From NCBI GenBank assembly GCA_016806645.1, contig JACSYO010001861.1, forward strand, positions 1,092,501 to 1,156,500: DNA of 64,000 bases. Reading direction: 5' to 3'. Below, in pieces: positions 11,901-25,543 of this stretch. The notes below the pieces were generated by a model that saw only the letters and a program-made list of their open reading frames with translations, did no database searches and had not been told where the DNA came from. Made by a program: the position numbers and the translations under genes. Each line of letters opens with the position of its first letter. Within the stretch, counting starts at the first letter, position 1. Source of the stretch: Ophiodon elongatus. Its lineage: Eukaryota > Chordata > Actinopteri > Perciformes > Hexagrammidae.

Positions 11901-13900
11901 CAACCACTTTCCTGTTGCTCAGTCAACTTGTCAATGCTGTGACCTCGTATTAAAGCGGGACAATTTCACTTTTGCTGAATAGTGTCCACTGCAGCTACAA
12001 AAGACAGTTAGGGATAATGCTATATGCTAAATTAATATTTAGCATTTTAGATATATCCTAAAATATTTTGTGGGTAAAAGTGATGTTTTGAATTATCTGG
12101 CAAGAATCCACCACATTTAAATCTCAGTCAGTCAAATCACTGAACCTTTTTTTTTTGCTGCATCATAGAGCAACCCAGGATCATAACAGCATGGCAGGCT
12201 GTTAAAATTTACAAACAGTGTCTTGTTGCAAAGTGACCAACACCACTGAACTACAACACTGACGTAACAAAAATAAAGAAGGATGTTGGAAACGGAGGGC
12301 AGCATTCCTGTTGGCTGCTCCGATGCTCTCAGCTTCATTGCTGAAAGTAGCAGCAAAACCCCATTATATATTGATGCAATGGTGCATTTTATTGCTTATA
12401 AATTCAACTTTTCCTCTGTAAAAGCAATAATGTGTTATTTCTTCTCACAAAAGTTACAAAGGCTTGCTACACAAGCTAAATGGTAGCCATTCCTGTGTCA
12501 AATTCCTCAAATAGGAGGGCATGTGTTTTACCCAGTCTCAGATATTTACAAAACTTAGTAGTGTTAGAGAAGCATCCTATGCACCTCCGCTGTGTCTAGA
12601 ATGCAAATTGAAAAGGGTCCAGCATGATTGCTGTTTTCCCCTTATCATTATTTTCAAAGCAGACTTGCATTCTTTGCACAGCCTCATTGGTCCACAGGTC
12701 ACTGCTTTTCCTATTTATTAAGAGTTGAGTCTCTCTGGGAAAAAGTATAGTGTCAGCAGTGATGATGGCAGAAATACCACACTGGGTGTCCTTTGCATAG
12801 CTGTTTTACACCAGTAGCAGTAGATGTACAAGACAATCGTGTTACCAAAGCCAGCTAAGTCTAGAATACATGCTTTATGTATTTTACAAGGACACATGTG
12901 TTTTGAATGAAAGATTAAATAAGACATTGACTGAGTAACGCAACACATGCAGGATAATAATAAGGATTAAATAATCATAGATTCATTGTCACCTATCGTT
13001 TGTTCAAAATCCAAACCAGCACCTCCATCGAGCCTTTCTTTCAATTGTTCATTTTGAACATTGTCCTCATATGTTGCATGCCCCATTATAATCCAGGAAT
13101 GGGTCTTGTTAAATTCAAAGAAAGCCAACTTATGCTGACTCAATATCATTCAGACTTTTTTTAAAGAATCGTATTCAAAATCCTATTGTTTAATAATCTT
13201 TTGAATCTAGTTTTTAAAATGGTATGTGAAGCAGCAGCACTATTTCTGCACTAACAAGTGACTGAGACCTGGGTGCAAGTGTCTCAAGACATTATGGACG
13301 AGGTACAAAATACAAACGTGGCCTTTAAATGTTCATTACTGATGAGTGTTAGCTGTTGAAGAAAGTTCTGACATGTAAATTATAGATTTGACTTGTGGAA
13401 CATGACAACCTGACCCATTATAGTGCTGTCCTTTAGAAACTGTAAGTGATGCAATCTGAAAAGGCTGAAGTAGGACACAAAAAGCTTTGCTTTGCCCGTT
13501 TCCCAATCACTCTACCTCCTGTTTACAGCTCACTAATGATGTAAACTTGATGTATCTGTCTTCATCAGGTCATTACATTATCGGCCCATCTGTTTTTACA
13601 TAATTCATTATGTAATACAGATGTGTAAAGAAATGTTTGCTTTTAATGTAATCCAGCAATTCAGATTTTATGATAGAAAGATAGTAGACAGATGGATTGA
13701 TGATAATTGTGGAAAACTGCCGCCACTCTTTTGACAAAGCACCAATCTACAAGTCACTGAGGAACACTGATATCAGTGATTGCATCTTTTCAATAAGCGC
13801 AATAGTTTGTGTGCGTGTGTGTAAGATAGAGATAGTTATGTTGTATAGCATACATTCATTTTTTAAGTATGAAAAAAAATGCTTTATCATTTATCATCTT
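8970..13900. other. Intergenic, no gene seen
   Basis: About 5 kb of AT-rich sequence with only short open frames of no recognised family. Small structures are a 21-bp direct duplication (ctttctgtcatcatcctct twice, about 9299-9335) and an (ATA)n/(TTA)n palindrome at about 10868-10899. The sequence gives no other clue to function. Confidence 0.6.
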
Positions 13901-14212
13901 ACTAAGTGCTGCAACACTGTTCAATAATATTGCTTTGTTTGCTTTTATTGCTCGAGGACAAAAGACTTTGTGATCCTGGTCGCTACCTAGTGGCTTTGTA
14001 CATTGTTGAGTACCAGAAAATGTTCAGAGAAAGCAATGAACTTAGAAAGCAGGTGGAAAAGCAGGATGGCCTCCATGCCTCTGCTAGGTCAGCACTACAC
14101 ACACCACAACTGCACGAGACAATCATACTTTCCATTAAAATGAAATGTTACTATTATGCAACCAGTGAATCTATAAAAATGCTGCAAAGCTCTCAATTTC
14201 TCATCGGGGATA

Positions 14213-14219
14213 TGTGTGT

Positions 14220-14261
<42 letters not shown>

Positions 14262-14284
14262 ACCTGCGTGTGTACGTGCGTGTG
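14213..14284 (+). repeat. (GT)n microsatellite with imperfect flanks
   Basis: An uninterrupted (GT) run at about 14224-14260 with degenerate GT/GC flanks on both sides. The overlapping frames on both strands that read VCVC and THTH are artefacts of this tract. Confidence 0.95.
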
Positions 14285-14832
14285 AAGTGAGTCTTCTGGC
14301 ATGCAGGGGCACACATTTCAGTTACACCCTCACGGGAGCCGTATCCCTCCTGGAGCATCATCTTTTCATTTGACAGTCATTACTCTTTGTCACTGGCAAT
14401 ATTAGAAGCCAAGTGATGAAATAGATGCACAGTGAGGCCTCCCTCTCAGTTTGTGCCTGCAAATATCACTGATCAGCAGCAGTCATTAACGCAACAAGCT
14501 TAGGATGCACAAATCTGTGATGCATCAATGTGATGCTTTTCTTCATAATTTTACCAGAGGGAGCTGCTTTGCCATTTAATAAACACGAGGTTTATTGAGG
14601 AGTGTGAAATTACTGACAGCGCTGTTCTGTTATTTGGCAGTGAAGGAATGAAGGGATTTGTCAGGGGAGCTGCGAATCTAACTGGGTGCTGAGATTAATA
14701 TGATAAGATAACAGAGTGGCACGCACAGCTTTGTTTTGTTAAAAGCAAAAACAAAGTCCATAAAAGAGGCCTTTTGTGGTGAACTAAAGCGCAGCGTTTG
14801 ACTGATGACTGATTGATTTCATTAATTGCTTA

Positions 14833-15050
14833 TCAGATACAGCGCCAGTGAAACCAGGAAACGACTCAACATTTGAATGTATTGAAATGGCTTCCTTTTA
14901 AAAGGACAGTTCACCCCAAAATCAAAAATACATATTTTTCATCTTACCTGTAGTGCTATTTATCAATCTAGATTGTTTTGGTTAGAGTTACCAAGTTTTG
15001 GAGATATTGGCTGTAGAGATGTCTGCTTTCTCTACAACAATGGTCCATTG
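14833..15050 (+). repeat. Interspersed repeat family A, copy 2
   Basis: Same family and orientation as 729-975. It keeps the cagatacagcgcca start, the ggacagtt block, catatttttc, cttacctgt, tatttatcaatctagattg and the agatattggctgtagagatgt block. The middle is closer to what I recall as the usual form of the element than copy 1 is. Confidence 0.7.
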
Positions 15051-15059
15051 TTTTAAAAG

Positions 15060-17290
15060 GTACTAAGCCTTTTGATGGTTAATCTGCCTCCCTAATTATT
15101 GTAAACGGCACGTGTGCCTTGAACAGAAAGCTTGACAGCCAAAGTATAAAACAAAAAGTTGAATGCATAACTCTTGTGTACGTAGTTATGTTATGTTTGA
15201 CTTCATACACATATAGCCCCTCTCATGCACTCACCCTCACAACAGACCAGGTAATACAAAAAGTTATGAGTGAGCATTACATATTTTACCTCTGGTGGTC
15301 AAGAGCCTCCATCACCAGATATTTACAGTCAACCAAATAATGTTTTACCATCTCCATTGGAGGCTATGCATTTTAAATGGCTTTTGGAGATATGAACAAA
15401 TTAATATAAAATGGATTGGAGACCAATCCATCCTCCATCCATGGCCATATCAATAATAAAAGAGGGCGATTGTGACACATTTATTGACTGAAATACATCC
15501 AGCACTGTTTCTACTATACTCCAATACGTGCATGATTTACTAACTGCACTGCCAACACCAAAAGTTGTCTCTGAATGAACTCTCTTGTTTCTCGACCAGA
15601 CGGCAGTAAAAGCAGCTGTTTAGCATGTTATAATTAATCATGTGATATTGGGAGTCTGCTCACTGTTTTGCAACTTATGAAATGTATTGACAGAGTATGT
15701 TCCAATCTAGAAATTCCTTGAGGTTAAAAGTTGTGGTTTGTCCTTGATGCTGAGGTTCGCTTGAATTCACATAATGGATTCCAATAGCTTTCATAGAGGA
15801 AAATATCCCAAGAAACTTTTTGAATGATTCTCATATAATCAGTTAACAAATAATAGACACATTATAAACTATCTTTACATAAACTGTAAATGCAACAAAG
15901 TTTGCAAACATCACATCTGAGCAATCTGACAAAATTAGATGCCTTTTCCTCAATTGCTGATATTATAAAAACATGATGATTTTGGAAGCTTTCTTTTCAG
16001 TAATCATTTGTTCTTCTTTGTCTTCTTTTATTTATAATCTCATTTTCCGCTTTTACCTTTTTTGCTTTTATATTCTTCATACTTCTTCCTCTTTCCCGAG
16101 CCATGGCTCTAAACCTGTTTATCATTATCTCCTTCTCCCCCTCGTCTTTTTTAAATTCCTATGGTTCAAAAAAGTTATTCCTGAAGGGCGGATGAACTAC
16201 CCAGAACCATTTGCTTCTGAAGAACCCTTTATGGAAGAAAGAGTTATTCAAGGATTGTTGAAAGCATGTGTGTTGTAATATCAACCTTTATAAAAAGGTT
16301 TTTGCTTTTCCATTTCCACATTCCTCTCGTCCTCCCTCCCTCTTGACCGCACACCTCTTTCAGCATCATCCTCATGTTCCTTCTCCCTTTTGCCCTCGCT
16401 CCTCATCTATTTCCCTTTCCCCTATCCCTGTTCCTCTTGTCTTTTCCATAGGACCCGATCAGCTCTGCGGAGTAATTTAGCAGACATACCAGCAGCAACA
16501 TGAGTGATTACCCACCGGGACTGCAGACACTTCTAATCACATCCTCAGGGACATAAGGAGACAGAGAGGTAGAGTTGAAGAATAACAGACAGGTGGTGAG
16601 AAAGAGGTCGATGAAGCCCATTAGGTAAATAAGTATAGGGACACAACTCCGGATGGAGTTAGATATCATCCCAGTGAATTAATTAGGCGCTTTAGTCGGC
16701 CAAGAAGGAAGTGTGATATACTCAGAAGTAGAACATCCAAAGTGTTGACATTTGATTGGTTGAAAGGTCTTTCGTCTTTGCTAATTTAAGCACTGCCATA
16801 CACTCAAAATATGAAGTGGCTCGGCTCCATGTGGGGTCATATTTAACAAATGTGATGAAACCAGGACAATCTTATGGTCTGTCTGAATACTCCATCATAC
16901 CACAATATACAAAATAGAAAATATAATAAAAACAATATACAAAATTCCCACTGGGACCTCTAAGTAGTAGGTTCTCCATCTGAGTAGTTGTTGGGCAGAA
17001 GAGTGGAAAGCCCCAGCTATTCAATTCTGTATTTTATTAGGATGTGAAAAGAAGCAGACCAGAGCAATTTTAAGGAACTTAGGACAGATGACACAGGCAT
17101 GACAAGTTAAATTTGTGTTCTCGTATTGATGCACATTTATTATGATATAAGTTCTTCTGGATGGAGGCTGGTGGAGCGTACGTCCACATGTAATTGTGTA
17201 GCTCAAATGGGTCGACTTCTTATGATTAAAGGCGAAGGCGACCTCCCCTGTCAACCCACGTGCGGCATTTAAAAAAAGACGTACGTCTAC
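15060..17290. other. Intergenic, no gene seen
   Basis: AT-rich sequence with a strongly pyrimidine-biased + strand from about 16010 to 16450. The open frames there (101 and 70 codons) are simple consequences of that bias. No conserved domain or RNA gene is visible. Confidence 0.55.
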
Positions 17291-17633
17291 ATTACGCCCT
17301 TACAGGTTCCTACCTGATTAAGAGATGGCGGATGGAGCGATGGACTGAGAGGTGATAGAACAGACCCCTCGTTCATATGGTGTCAGGATGTGGCGCTGAT
17401 GGCTCTGATGACTGATGGGAGGAGACTGTGGAGAGGTGAGGAGCTGGGTAAACTTTGTGACCGATGGGCTTTTTGACACTGTCTGTGTAAAAAGCGATGG
17501 AAAGAATTGTTAAACTGTCAGACCTGCTTTAGTTTGTCCCTAAAAAGCACTGAAAAGCAAACAAATCATCTGGGACTAACACATGCCAGTAGGGTCTAAT
17601 TCCAAAACATAGGAATTAATTTTACCTTGCCAG

Positions 17634-17739
17634 GTACTGCACTGCTTAACTGCTTACCTTGGGCCTCGGTCCCTGCTGCTTCCCCGGAGGTGGCTCTGGA
17701 CCAACTCAAGGATGTGTCCCCAGCTGATGCTTCAGTAAG
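17634..17739 (+). other. Candidate unassigned exon (106 bp)
   Basis: A GC-rich island in AT-rich surroundings. On the + strand it is bounded by a good acceptor (tttaccttgccag, ending 17633) and a consensus donor (AAG|GTAAGA, donor G at 17740). One frame is open across the whole interval, 34 complete codons with two bases left at each end; the second half reads EVALDQLKDVSPADASV. I recognise no family. The minus strand is also open here, which weakens the coding case. It could be a coding exon, an exon of a long non-coding RNA, or chance. Confidence 0.3.
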
Positions 17740-17749
17740 GTAAGAAAAA

Positions 17750-19860
17750 GCTGCTTGTGTTATTAACATGCATATGATGTTGTGGTTCTGTATGGTCAAT
17801 GCAGTAAGCTATGAGGCTTCCAACACTACTGACTGTTTAATTGTTGTCCTGCAGACAAGCTTGTACAGTAGGCCCTGTTTTGCCGTTTGCTGAATGCTAC
17901 AGTCTGCTCTTGTACAGCTGCTATCTGCCTAAAGCTATGTGCAGAATTTGCTTTGGTATTAATTGTGAATGAAGTTGTTATGGTCGCACATTTTCTTTTG
18001 ATGGTTGTTAAGTGCGTGCGTTATGATGTTGTTGATTTATGTAGTGCTGAGACTTTAATAGTTGCAGTTGCTCTTTGGGGTTCTGCTGGCTCAGTGCAAA
18101 GTCAGATTGATGGTAATATTGTTTATTGGCTTCAGATATGTAAACATGACTCAGTCTATTCACATACCTGCAGATATTGACTTGTAATATTGGTGTAATT
18201 TAGGAACTCAAAATTGCTCCTGAGACACACAAGAGATGGAAGAAGTCACAATTACATTTTCTTAGAGCATTGGGGAGGCTTTACTAATCTTAAAGATTCT
18301 CAATTTCAAATTGAGAGCGTTTATATAGCAGCAAACATTTGCTATGTAAGGATGTAGTGGATTAAGCAGAGAATGCAGCTTCTCTGACTTTTGTTTACAT
18401 AGCCAAGTTGCTCTGCACTGCTCTCATACGGCGTTACAGCTGATAACACCGCCTGCCCTGACCGACGGCGTTGTCACGGAAGCCAACCTTCCAGTTGTAT
18501 GTCTGCATGACGTGACAAGATCAGATCCTCTGCGCTAAATATCAACTCAGTATAGATTTCCATTCATATAAAAATCCGTTCAATTTCAAATGGATGATTG
18601 AAAGGTGATTTTTGATAAGTCTAAATTAAGTTTGTTTACCTCAGACAAAAAGAGAAACACAGACAAAAGTTCCTCCCAAAATTGAAAGCTTACACTGCCC
18701 AATCAGATCTGCATCAACACACCATGAGATGCACTACTCTGCGACTGAAATTGGCCTTGACTCAGTTTAGCTTTGACAGAGTAAAAAGAGAGTTTGATTG
18801 CTTGATAAGCATACACAATATGAGAGTGATACTCTATCTACCTCACCCTTGAGAAAATAAAGACCTTCTTGTGAAGGTTTGTACTCTTCAAGGATTTGTC
18901 ACCAAATGTGAGACAATTACACTAAGCATGGATGTTACCATAGAGACTGCCTTGTTCACCTCCTCAGGAGAGCTGCTGGTAGGTGATTACTGCAGATGAG
19001 ATCGAAGTCCATTATGTAAAAAGAGACCTGACTCTATATGAGAAAATTATATTCTAGGACTATGATGGAAAAATAAACAGAAAACAGTGCTTCCCTCAAC
19101 TGCTGGGGAAACACCCAACAATAGAGCAACAGTAATCTTGGATAGATTTTCCCTGCTTCTTTTATCTTAATTTTCACTCATGCCTAAATATTCAAATTAA
19201 GTTACTTTATGTCATTCTGCCAACAGCTGATTAATGTACTGCAACTATGGAGTAGGGGTACAGCAGTTATGTGTTTATCAACCAGGAAGGACCATGTTCA
19301 GCATCTGTAATGAGGTGGAAGACTGTGTTGAGAATCTCCTGAGGTTAGGGGTGCCTCATTACTGTGATGAGGTGTGCTTGCAGCAGAGGCAAAGGAGCAG
19401 AATATACATTAGTGTAACATGAATACTACCTTACAGTATATTCAAAGAACTGCAGTTATTCCTACCTGAGCAAACCTGTCTTTTATAGTATGTACACATC
19501 TTAAGATGTTACTGTGCCTGAAACTGCCTTCTGCCATTTGGGTCCACTAAGGGTTATCAGCTTCTCCAATTCTCACAGCTGACAAGTAAGGTTGTGAGAT
19601 ATGGAAAAAGATGAATAAAAGTCATGATAAATTGACTAATAAGATATATGTAAGGCCAAAACTGGCCCACCAAGATAAACTAAATAAATTGTAACATATA
19701 AAGTTTTCAAATGAAGCTTTGAATGTCTGTCAGTCGTCAGTGTGTGTGTGTGTGTGTGTGTTAGAGAGAGGGGATGAGAATGTGGACTAATAATAATTTG
19801 AATGTCAATGTTTGAATATCAATGTTATAAATAAAGGGTCAAAGATTCGGTAGGCCCTAC
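17750..19860. other. Intergenic, no gene seen
   Basis: AT-rich with a modestly GC-richer patch at about 18420-18535 and a (TG)n tract at about 19738-19761. A small palindrome, ctcaatttcaaattgag, lies near 18300. Nothing resembles a gene. Confidence 0.55.
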
Positions 19861-19874
19861 AGTACGAGCCGAAC

Positions 19875-20276
19875 TGTCACGATGTCGGGTTTCCTGTTAA
19901 GTGTAGGTTTTATTTTGAAGGTTCCCTGTCTCGTGTTTCCTCGTGTCACTTCCTGTCTTCGTGATTGTCTGATTGAATCCTCCTGTGTCTGATCACCTGC
20001 ACCTCCCTCCTCATGTGTTTCCCCTCCTGTGTGATTGCAAGCCCCGCCCTGATTGTTTCCACCTGTGCCTCGTTGCCTACCCTCCCCAGTGTATTTAAGC
20101 CCTGTTTGTCTTGTTCCTCCTTGTGCGTTTGTCTGTTTTCATCATTGTGTTTCCTGTGTTTGGCTGATTTTCTGGTCCTGTGTCCCGTGTCACTGGAATC
20201 ATTAAAATACCTTTTTTGCACTCAACTCCCGAGTCTGCATTTGGGTCCTGCCTTCGTCGCTACGCCAAGCCTGACA
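19875..20276 (+). mobile_element. Probable solo LTR (Gypsy-like), copy 1
   Basis: The element begins TGTCACG and ends TGACA. Inside, in LTR order, are a TATA-like gtgtatttaag (about 20089-20099) and an ATTAAA polyadenylation-like signal (about 20199). The flanking 5-mers cgaac and caaac match at four of five positions, as an aged target duplication would. A related element lies in the opposite orientation at 26909-27245. Shared blocks include gggtttcctgtt, ttattttgaa-ggttccctgtct, cttcctgtcttcgtgattgtct, cacctgcacctcc and tttgggtcct. No internal retroelement genes lie beside it, hence solo. A short non-autonomous DNA element is the alternative. Confidence 0.6.
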
Positions 20277-20289
20277 CAAACAACACTTT

Positions 20290-23200
20290 TTTGAATTTGA
20301 AAAACACAGAATTTGGACCAACCTGCATTTATTTTTTAGACTGCTTCTTCAACATACCTGCTCCTACAAATGCATGTTTTATAAGGAGGTCTGTGTTGCA
20401 AGTTGGTAAATAAACACACCAGATTATGTGTCACTACTATTGTATTCCTCAATGCAGCTAAGGTAGGGAAGTTGACTAAGCAGTTACAGCAATACACTAT
20501 GTAACGGTCTGTCGCAAAGTCCTGTTGCACTTTTTATCAATCAAGTTCTTAAACTAGTCAGTGATTATGTTCTGAACCGCCATCTAATGGCTTAGAAAAT
20601 AATTGTCCTGAGGCCAAACTTAATGGCCGACCCCTGCTTTAAGGCAATTCAGAGAGTCCTGGACAATGGCCGGCTTACAGGGCTATGATCCCCAGCTTGA
20701 TTGCTATCAGTATTTACTTTATACTAAGACTTAAACCTGCATTAACTGATGTATTTAGCCACTTGGCAGCAGCAGGAACAAGCTGTACGCACAACTTTAA
20801 CACCTTGTGCCAAGGTCCACCGAGTTGCTTTGTGAACTTGTATTTCATTTTGGGTTCTTTAGCTGCTAAATGCTTCTCCATGTTCATCACCAGCTCGTCG
20901 CTGTTTTGTGTTTGGCTGATAATGGGCTGTGGCTTTATTAAAGCCTTCAAGCGTTGTTTTACATGTTAGATAATATCACAATGAAACATCAATATCAGAC
21001 TTAGATGAGGTGCTGGAGCTATAGACTATCAAACCATTGAACAAAAACATCCGCACACTCAAATCTGTTCATAAAATGTTTGCAAAGATTTGAGTGTGCA
21101 GACACATTTTTGATGTAAGATTTTCTTTGTCATAAATTCTCTGAACTTGAAGTGTAAGTGCTTGCATTGTAAGGTGTACTGTTTATTAATGCCAGTGGAA
21201 AGATGTAATGTGTGCTGCAGGAAATGTTTGGTTGGCAGCAACTTAACTACGGCTCAAGGAAAGCAACCAGCAGAGGCTGATCTGTTACTAGAATTGTAGG
21301 AGTGACACTAAACTCCGACCATAGAGATTAATTTACAAGCTACAAACATACTGAGAGTACCCCTAACCTGAACCCCCTAACACAAAAATACATTTAAACA
21401 GTGCTGATACTCTAGCCACCTACACACACACACACACACACACACGTCTTGATAAGCTAAGCACAAGGCTTAATTGGGTGGGTTAAGGGAGGAGAGCATC
21501 ACAGGTTGACCCTGATAAGCCCTGATCAGACAAAACAATGAGGGTCTATTATCCCTGGCTGTGAGATTGCAGCTGTAAAGCATGTGGTCACGGCTTGCAT
21601 CTCCACGTACCCAGATCATTTTAGCAAGATTGGAAAATCTGGTGGGAAAATGAAATTGTTTTCCAAACTCAACACCTTCCAATATGGAGTGAGATCAGTA
21701 CGCTTTGCACACATTTGAGTGTGAAAGTAAGATTGCCCTTTGGCTAAATGATGGCTCCCATCATCCCATGTGTATGGTAGTTGATCACAAATAGCAATAC
21801 AGTACATCTAAAATAGTAATTTGGTGGCAAGGTGGTAAATTAACACCAGCCACTAGCAAAGGACTGGTCAAATATGTGACAGACCAATGAAACAGTTTCA
21901 TCAGAGCTCTCTCCCTCCTGTGCTTTGTCTGAGACCCACCTGCTTTGTAGATATAAACGCAGTGAAAAACAGAGAAGCAAGAATATAATGTAATTTAAAA
22001 TCTGTTCAATTCTGATTATCCTTTCAATTACATTGGAATAATTATTAATGAAAAAATGTATTCCTTTCTTCAAAAGATAGTCGAGAACAAAAAAAAGATC
22101 TGGTTTTCAACTAAGAAGTGAGGCTGAGCATACCCACACTTTCTAAGCATTCGTTCATGCTTTTACCAACAGAGGTTATGTTCAAAGTATATTATTTATT
22201 GTTGTTGTTTGCTGTTTGTAAACGCAGGGCATTCAAAGTTGGCCCCTTCTCTCCAGGTCAACAAGCGTGGGAGAGGAAGAGCGATGTGGTGGTCGAGCGA
22301 TATAGCGTGGGAATGAAAAGAGGGAGCGCCGTTAGCAAGAACAAAGCTGTGAGTCAGTGGAGAAAAACTTTATTTCCTGATTAACTGCGGTCATGTTCTA
22401 AAGCACAAATAAACACACCCGCATCTCCGCACAACCCTGCTGGAAGGTGCCACATTGCCAGATTTTGAATTCATGCAGCCAAAGCACAGCTGTGTGTGTC
22501 TGTGGCTCTGTCAAACTGACACACCGATATCAGCACACAGCAGAGGAGAGAGACGAAGGGCAGGGGGGAAACACTGGCGCACATTGACGCATGCGTTTTG
22601 GTATCAGATGCCGATCACAACTTTGTTACCAAATTCATGACAGTACCACTGTTTGCTGTTTTTGCAGCCTTCCTGAAAACAAAACACATTTTCATTGAGG
22701 CGAGAAAAGAAAGGACAAAATTATACCGCAATGTCACTCAGACATTGTGAGGGCGAGGGATTGTGGTCATGGTGATTCAATGAGGTAGTCAGTTAAACTG
22801 GGCCACATGGGAAGTTCCTGGAGAGTTGGTGATATGGTTTGGTAGCAATTAAAAAAAATGGGGAAAAGGCTCATCATTGTTGTGGAAACAATGCAAAAAG
22901 GAGCAAATATTGCAGTAAGTCCTGTTATTGGGCACAAAAGGGACTGTTGGAGGGGACATGATGTTTCAGCAGAGGCTCTTTTGCCAATTTCCTGTTGATG
23001 CTTGAGAGCTACAGCACCCACGGGCAATTATGAGCAGCCATGGGGAACTCATAGTGGCGTGTGACAATATCGGAAGAATAGTAATTTAGTCCAATGAAGA
23101 TCAAAAGACGAATGGACACAATATCAAAGCAGTGTTTTTAACTGTGAGCTAAACCTGTGGTCATTCCTGTCGTCTGACAGTCCTTTTTTGGCTAAAAGGC

Positions 23201-25540
23201 CCAAAGAGGAGGTCAAATTATCCAGTATTTCATCAAAAAAACTAAGATTAAAGAAAAGAAAAGTAAAAATAAATATATATATTTTCTTCTTCCCTATCCC
23301 ATTATTCCATCTACTTGGATGTCACTGGCACATCTCCAATATTATGTTGCAGGTCACAAGTTGGATTTTTATTATCAACTGTTTGTTGACCACTTTCTTT
23401 TTACCATTTTCCTAAGTGATGCTACATTTCTTTCTCCAGAATAAACTGTAACACTGTCTTTTAGAGAGATGGTTTTATTTCTATTCTGTTTAAAAGTGGC
23501 AAAGATTCAAAGGAGGGGTTTAGCAACATCAGCATCAATAGTGCCTCTGCAATATAGGTTACTCATACCAATAGATAGGAATCAGTTAATGTGACTCTCA
23601 TTCACAAATAGCTTGTGTGTAATAGTACGAATGGTTACAAATGATAAAGCCAGGCAACTCAGGCAAATGAGTCCGTTCCTCTTTTTTTCAAGCTGGGAGA
23701 GGAGACTTCAGATGTACTCCCACCGCGAGGATAAGGCCAGACATGTCAGCTAACTGCTCTGTTCTGACTATAATAGGGAAAATGTAGGTGGTGGAGACAA
23801 TTTCCTAATTCTTCAAAGAAGCATACGGCCATTCATCATCTTTTAACATATCATGGAAATTCACCTGGAGAGAGGCAATGTGGGAGTGACAGAGAAAGGA
23901 AATGAGGGGAAGGAGGGTGATTTGCTTTGGAGTTGCTGTTTTCACATTATGGTTAAACAGGCGGTTCAGATTTACCAATGCAGTTTGGTAACAGGAAGGA
24001 TAAGATGATAGAAAGGTAGTTAATAATGAAACAAACAACATAACAAAACAGCATTTACAAACTAGCCAAAGGCAAAGAGGTGATACTTTGACACTGGTGA
24101 TGTGTAATCTATTCATGAGTTATAGTCATCTTTCTTATTTTCCCCTTCTTCTAGCTTTGTTTTGTTTTGTAAATTACAACAAATTCCTTCATGTTTCTGA
24201 TTGTATGCCCTATCTTTCTTTTTGTGTTTATCTGTGACATGTTTTCTATCATTGATTGGGCTTTAGTTAAGATGTGGCGGTCTGTGTGTGATGCATTATG
24301 TAGCAATCATTCTGATGGTCAGTGCATATTAGCCGTGACTTGTTTTTAGCATGCCTGTCAAAGTGAGAGCTAAAATTACTTTGCTAATGGTGAAGTTACA
24401 TGCAGGCAGGACAAAAGGAATCAATAGTACTGCTCCGTTCAATAGCAGTGAAAAATGTGTGAAATTGGCGGACGGGTTGAATAGCATTATCAACCCAGAG
24501 TTAGGCCTTCAAAGATTATTTTTCCAAGATGTGCGGACACCTGAGTGATTTTTCTGAGCATGAAAAACAGAAAGAGATGGTAATGGCACTTTATTTTCCT
24601 GTCTTCTATTTGACCTCATCTTTCACTGTGCTGCCATAGAAGGCATTCTCAAAAAGGGATTCAAAATAGAATAGATTAGATTCATTTCTGGCAAAGAAGT
24701 AAATGTATATATTCTGAGTAGATATAAGGACTTGTACTGTATACAGTGGACTGGAAACATGTTCAAGCCTCATTTCACTCTGTCTGTCTCTCCTCCATGT
24801 GCTAGAAGTGAATGTATGGTCCACTGGGTCATGATGTACTTTCAGATATGATTGCGGCAAAAGACGATTTCACCAGTAACCACACAAACCACAGATGGCA
24901 AAGAAAAGGAGGAGGAGGGGTGGAAAAACAAGGGATGAGAAAAGTGTAACCGAAGAGAGGTAGAATTTATGGATTACATTTCCTTACATCGAACAAGATC
25001 GCCTACACAGGGACCACACACTCTCACTCACACACACACACACATGCATGATTCCTCCCACAATACTAATCATCCCAATCATAAGCACACAAGCCATTCG
25101 ACTCTCCACACAACAGGCTAAAGCAGCAGAGAAAATGAAATTGGTGATTATGGAAGCTGACATGTTTCCTTCAATGATGGACCGTGTGTGTGTGTGTGTG
25201 TGTGTGTGCGTGTCCGTGTTCGTGTGCATGTGCGTGTGCGCGCGAACGCGCTCTTTTTGTTTGTAATACTTTGTATGTTTTAATTTGCAGTGATAAGACT
25301 GTCGGGCACTTTCATCCATGTCCTTATCATGTCACAAAGCAGTTGTTGTAATTTCCTGATTCCGGCTTGTAAATAGTGTTCCCATCACCTTCTGTCAAGC
25401 CGTAATTGCGACTGAGAACCTTTGGGAAGGTTGTTAAATGATAATCTTTCCCATCTGCTATCTATCCCATGAGGCGAGACAGGCATGCTGGGAAAATGAG
25501 GGACAAAATGTACTACACCCCAATGGCTTTATAGATGTTC
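20290..25540. other. Intergenic, no gene seen
   Basis: About 5 kb without a recognisable gene. It holds (CA)n at about 21424-21446, a (GT)n tract at about 25184-25208 with a (CA)n at about 25026-25044, and several open frames of 60-103 codons without domains. The 94-codon + frame at 20685 and the 78-codon - frame at 20714 are antisense to each other and neither is recognised. Confidence 0.55.
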
Positions 25541-25543
25541 AGA

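Noticed and set aside
20685..20969. 94-codon + frame with hydrophobic stretches, and its 78-codon antisense frame
   Set aside because: Neither strand gives a recognised family, no signal for initiation or splicing, and hydrophobicity follows from T-rich codons.
22118..22384. 88-codon + frame with one hydrophobic segment
   Set aside because: No homologous motif and no supporting splice or promoter signals.
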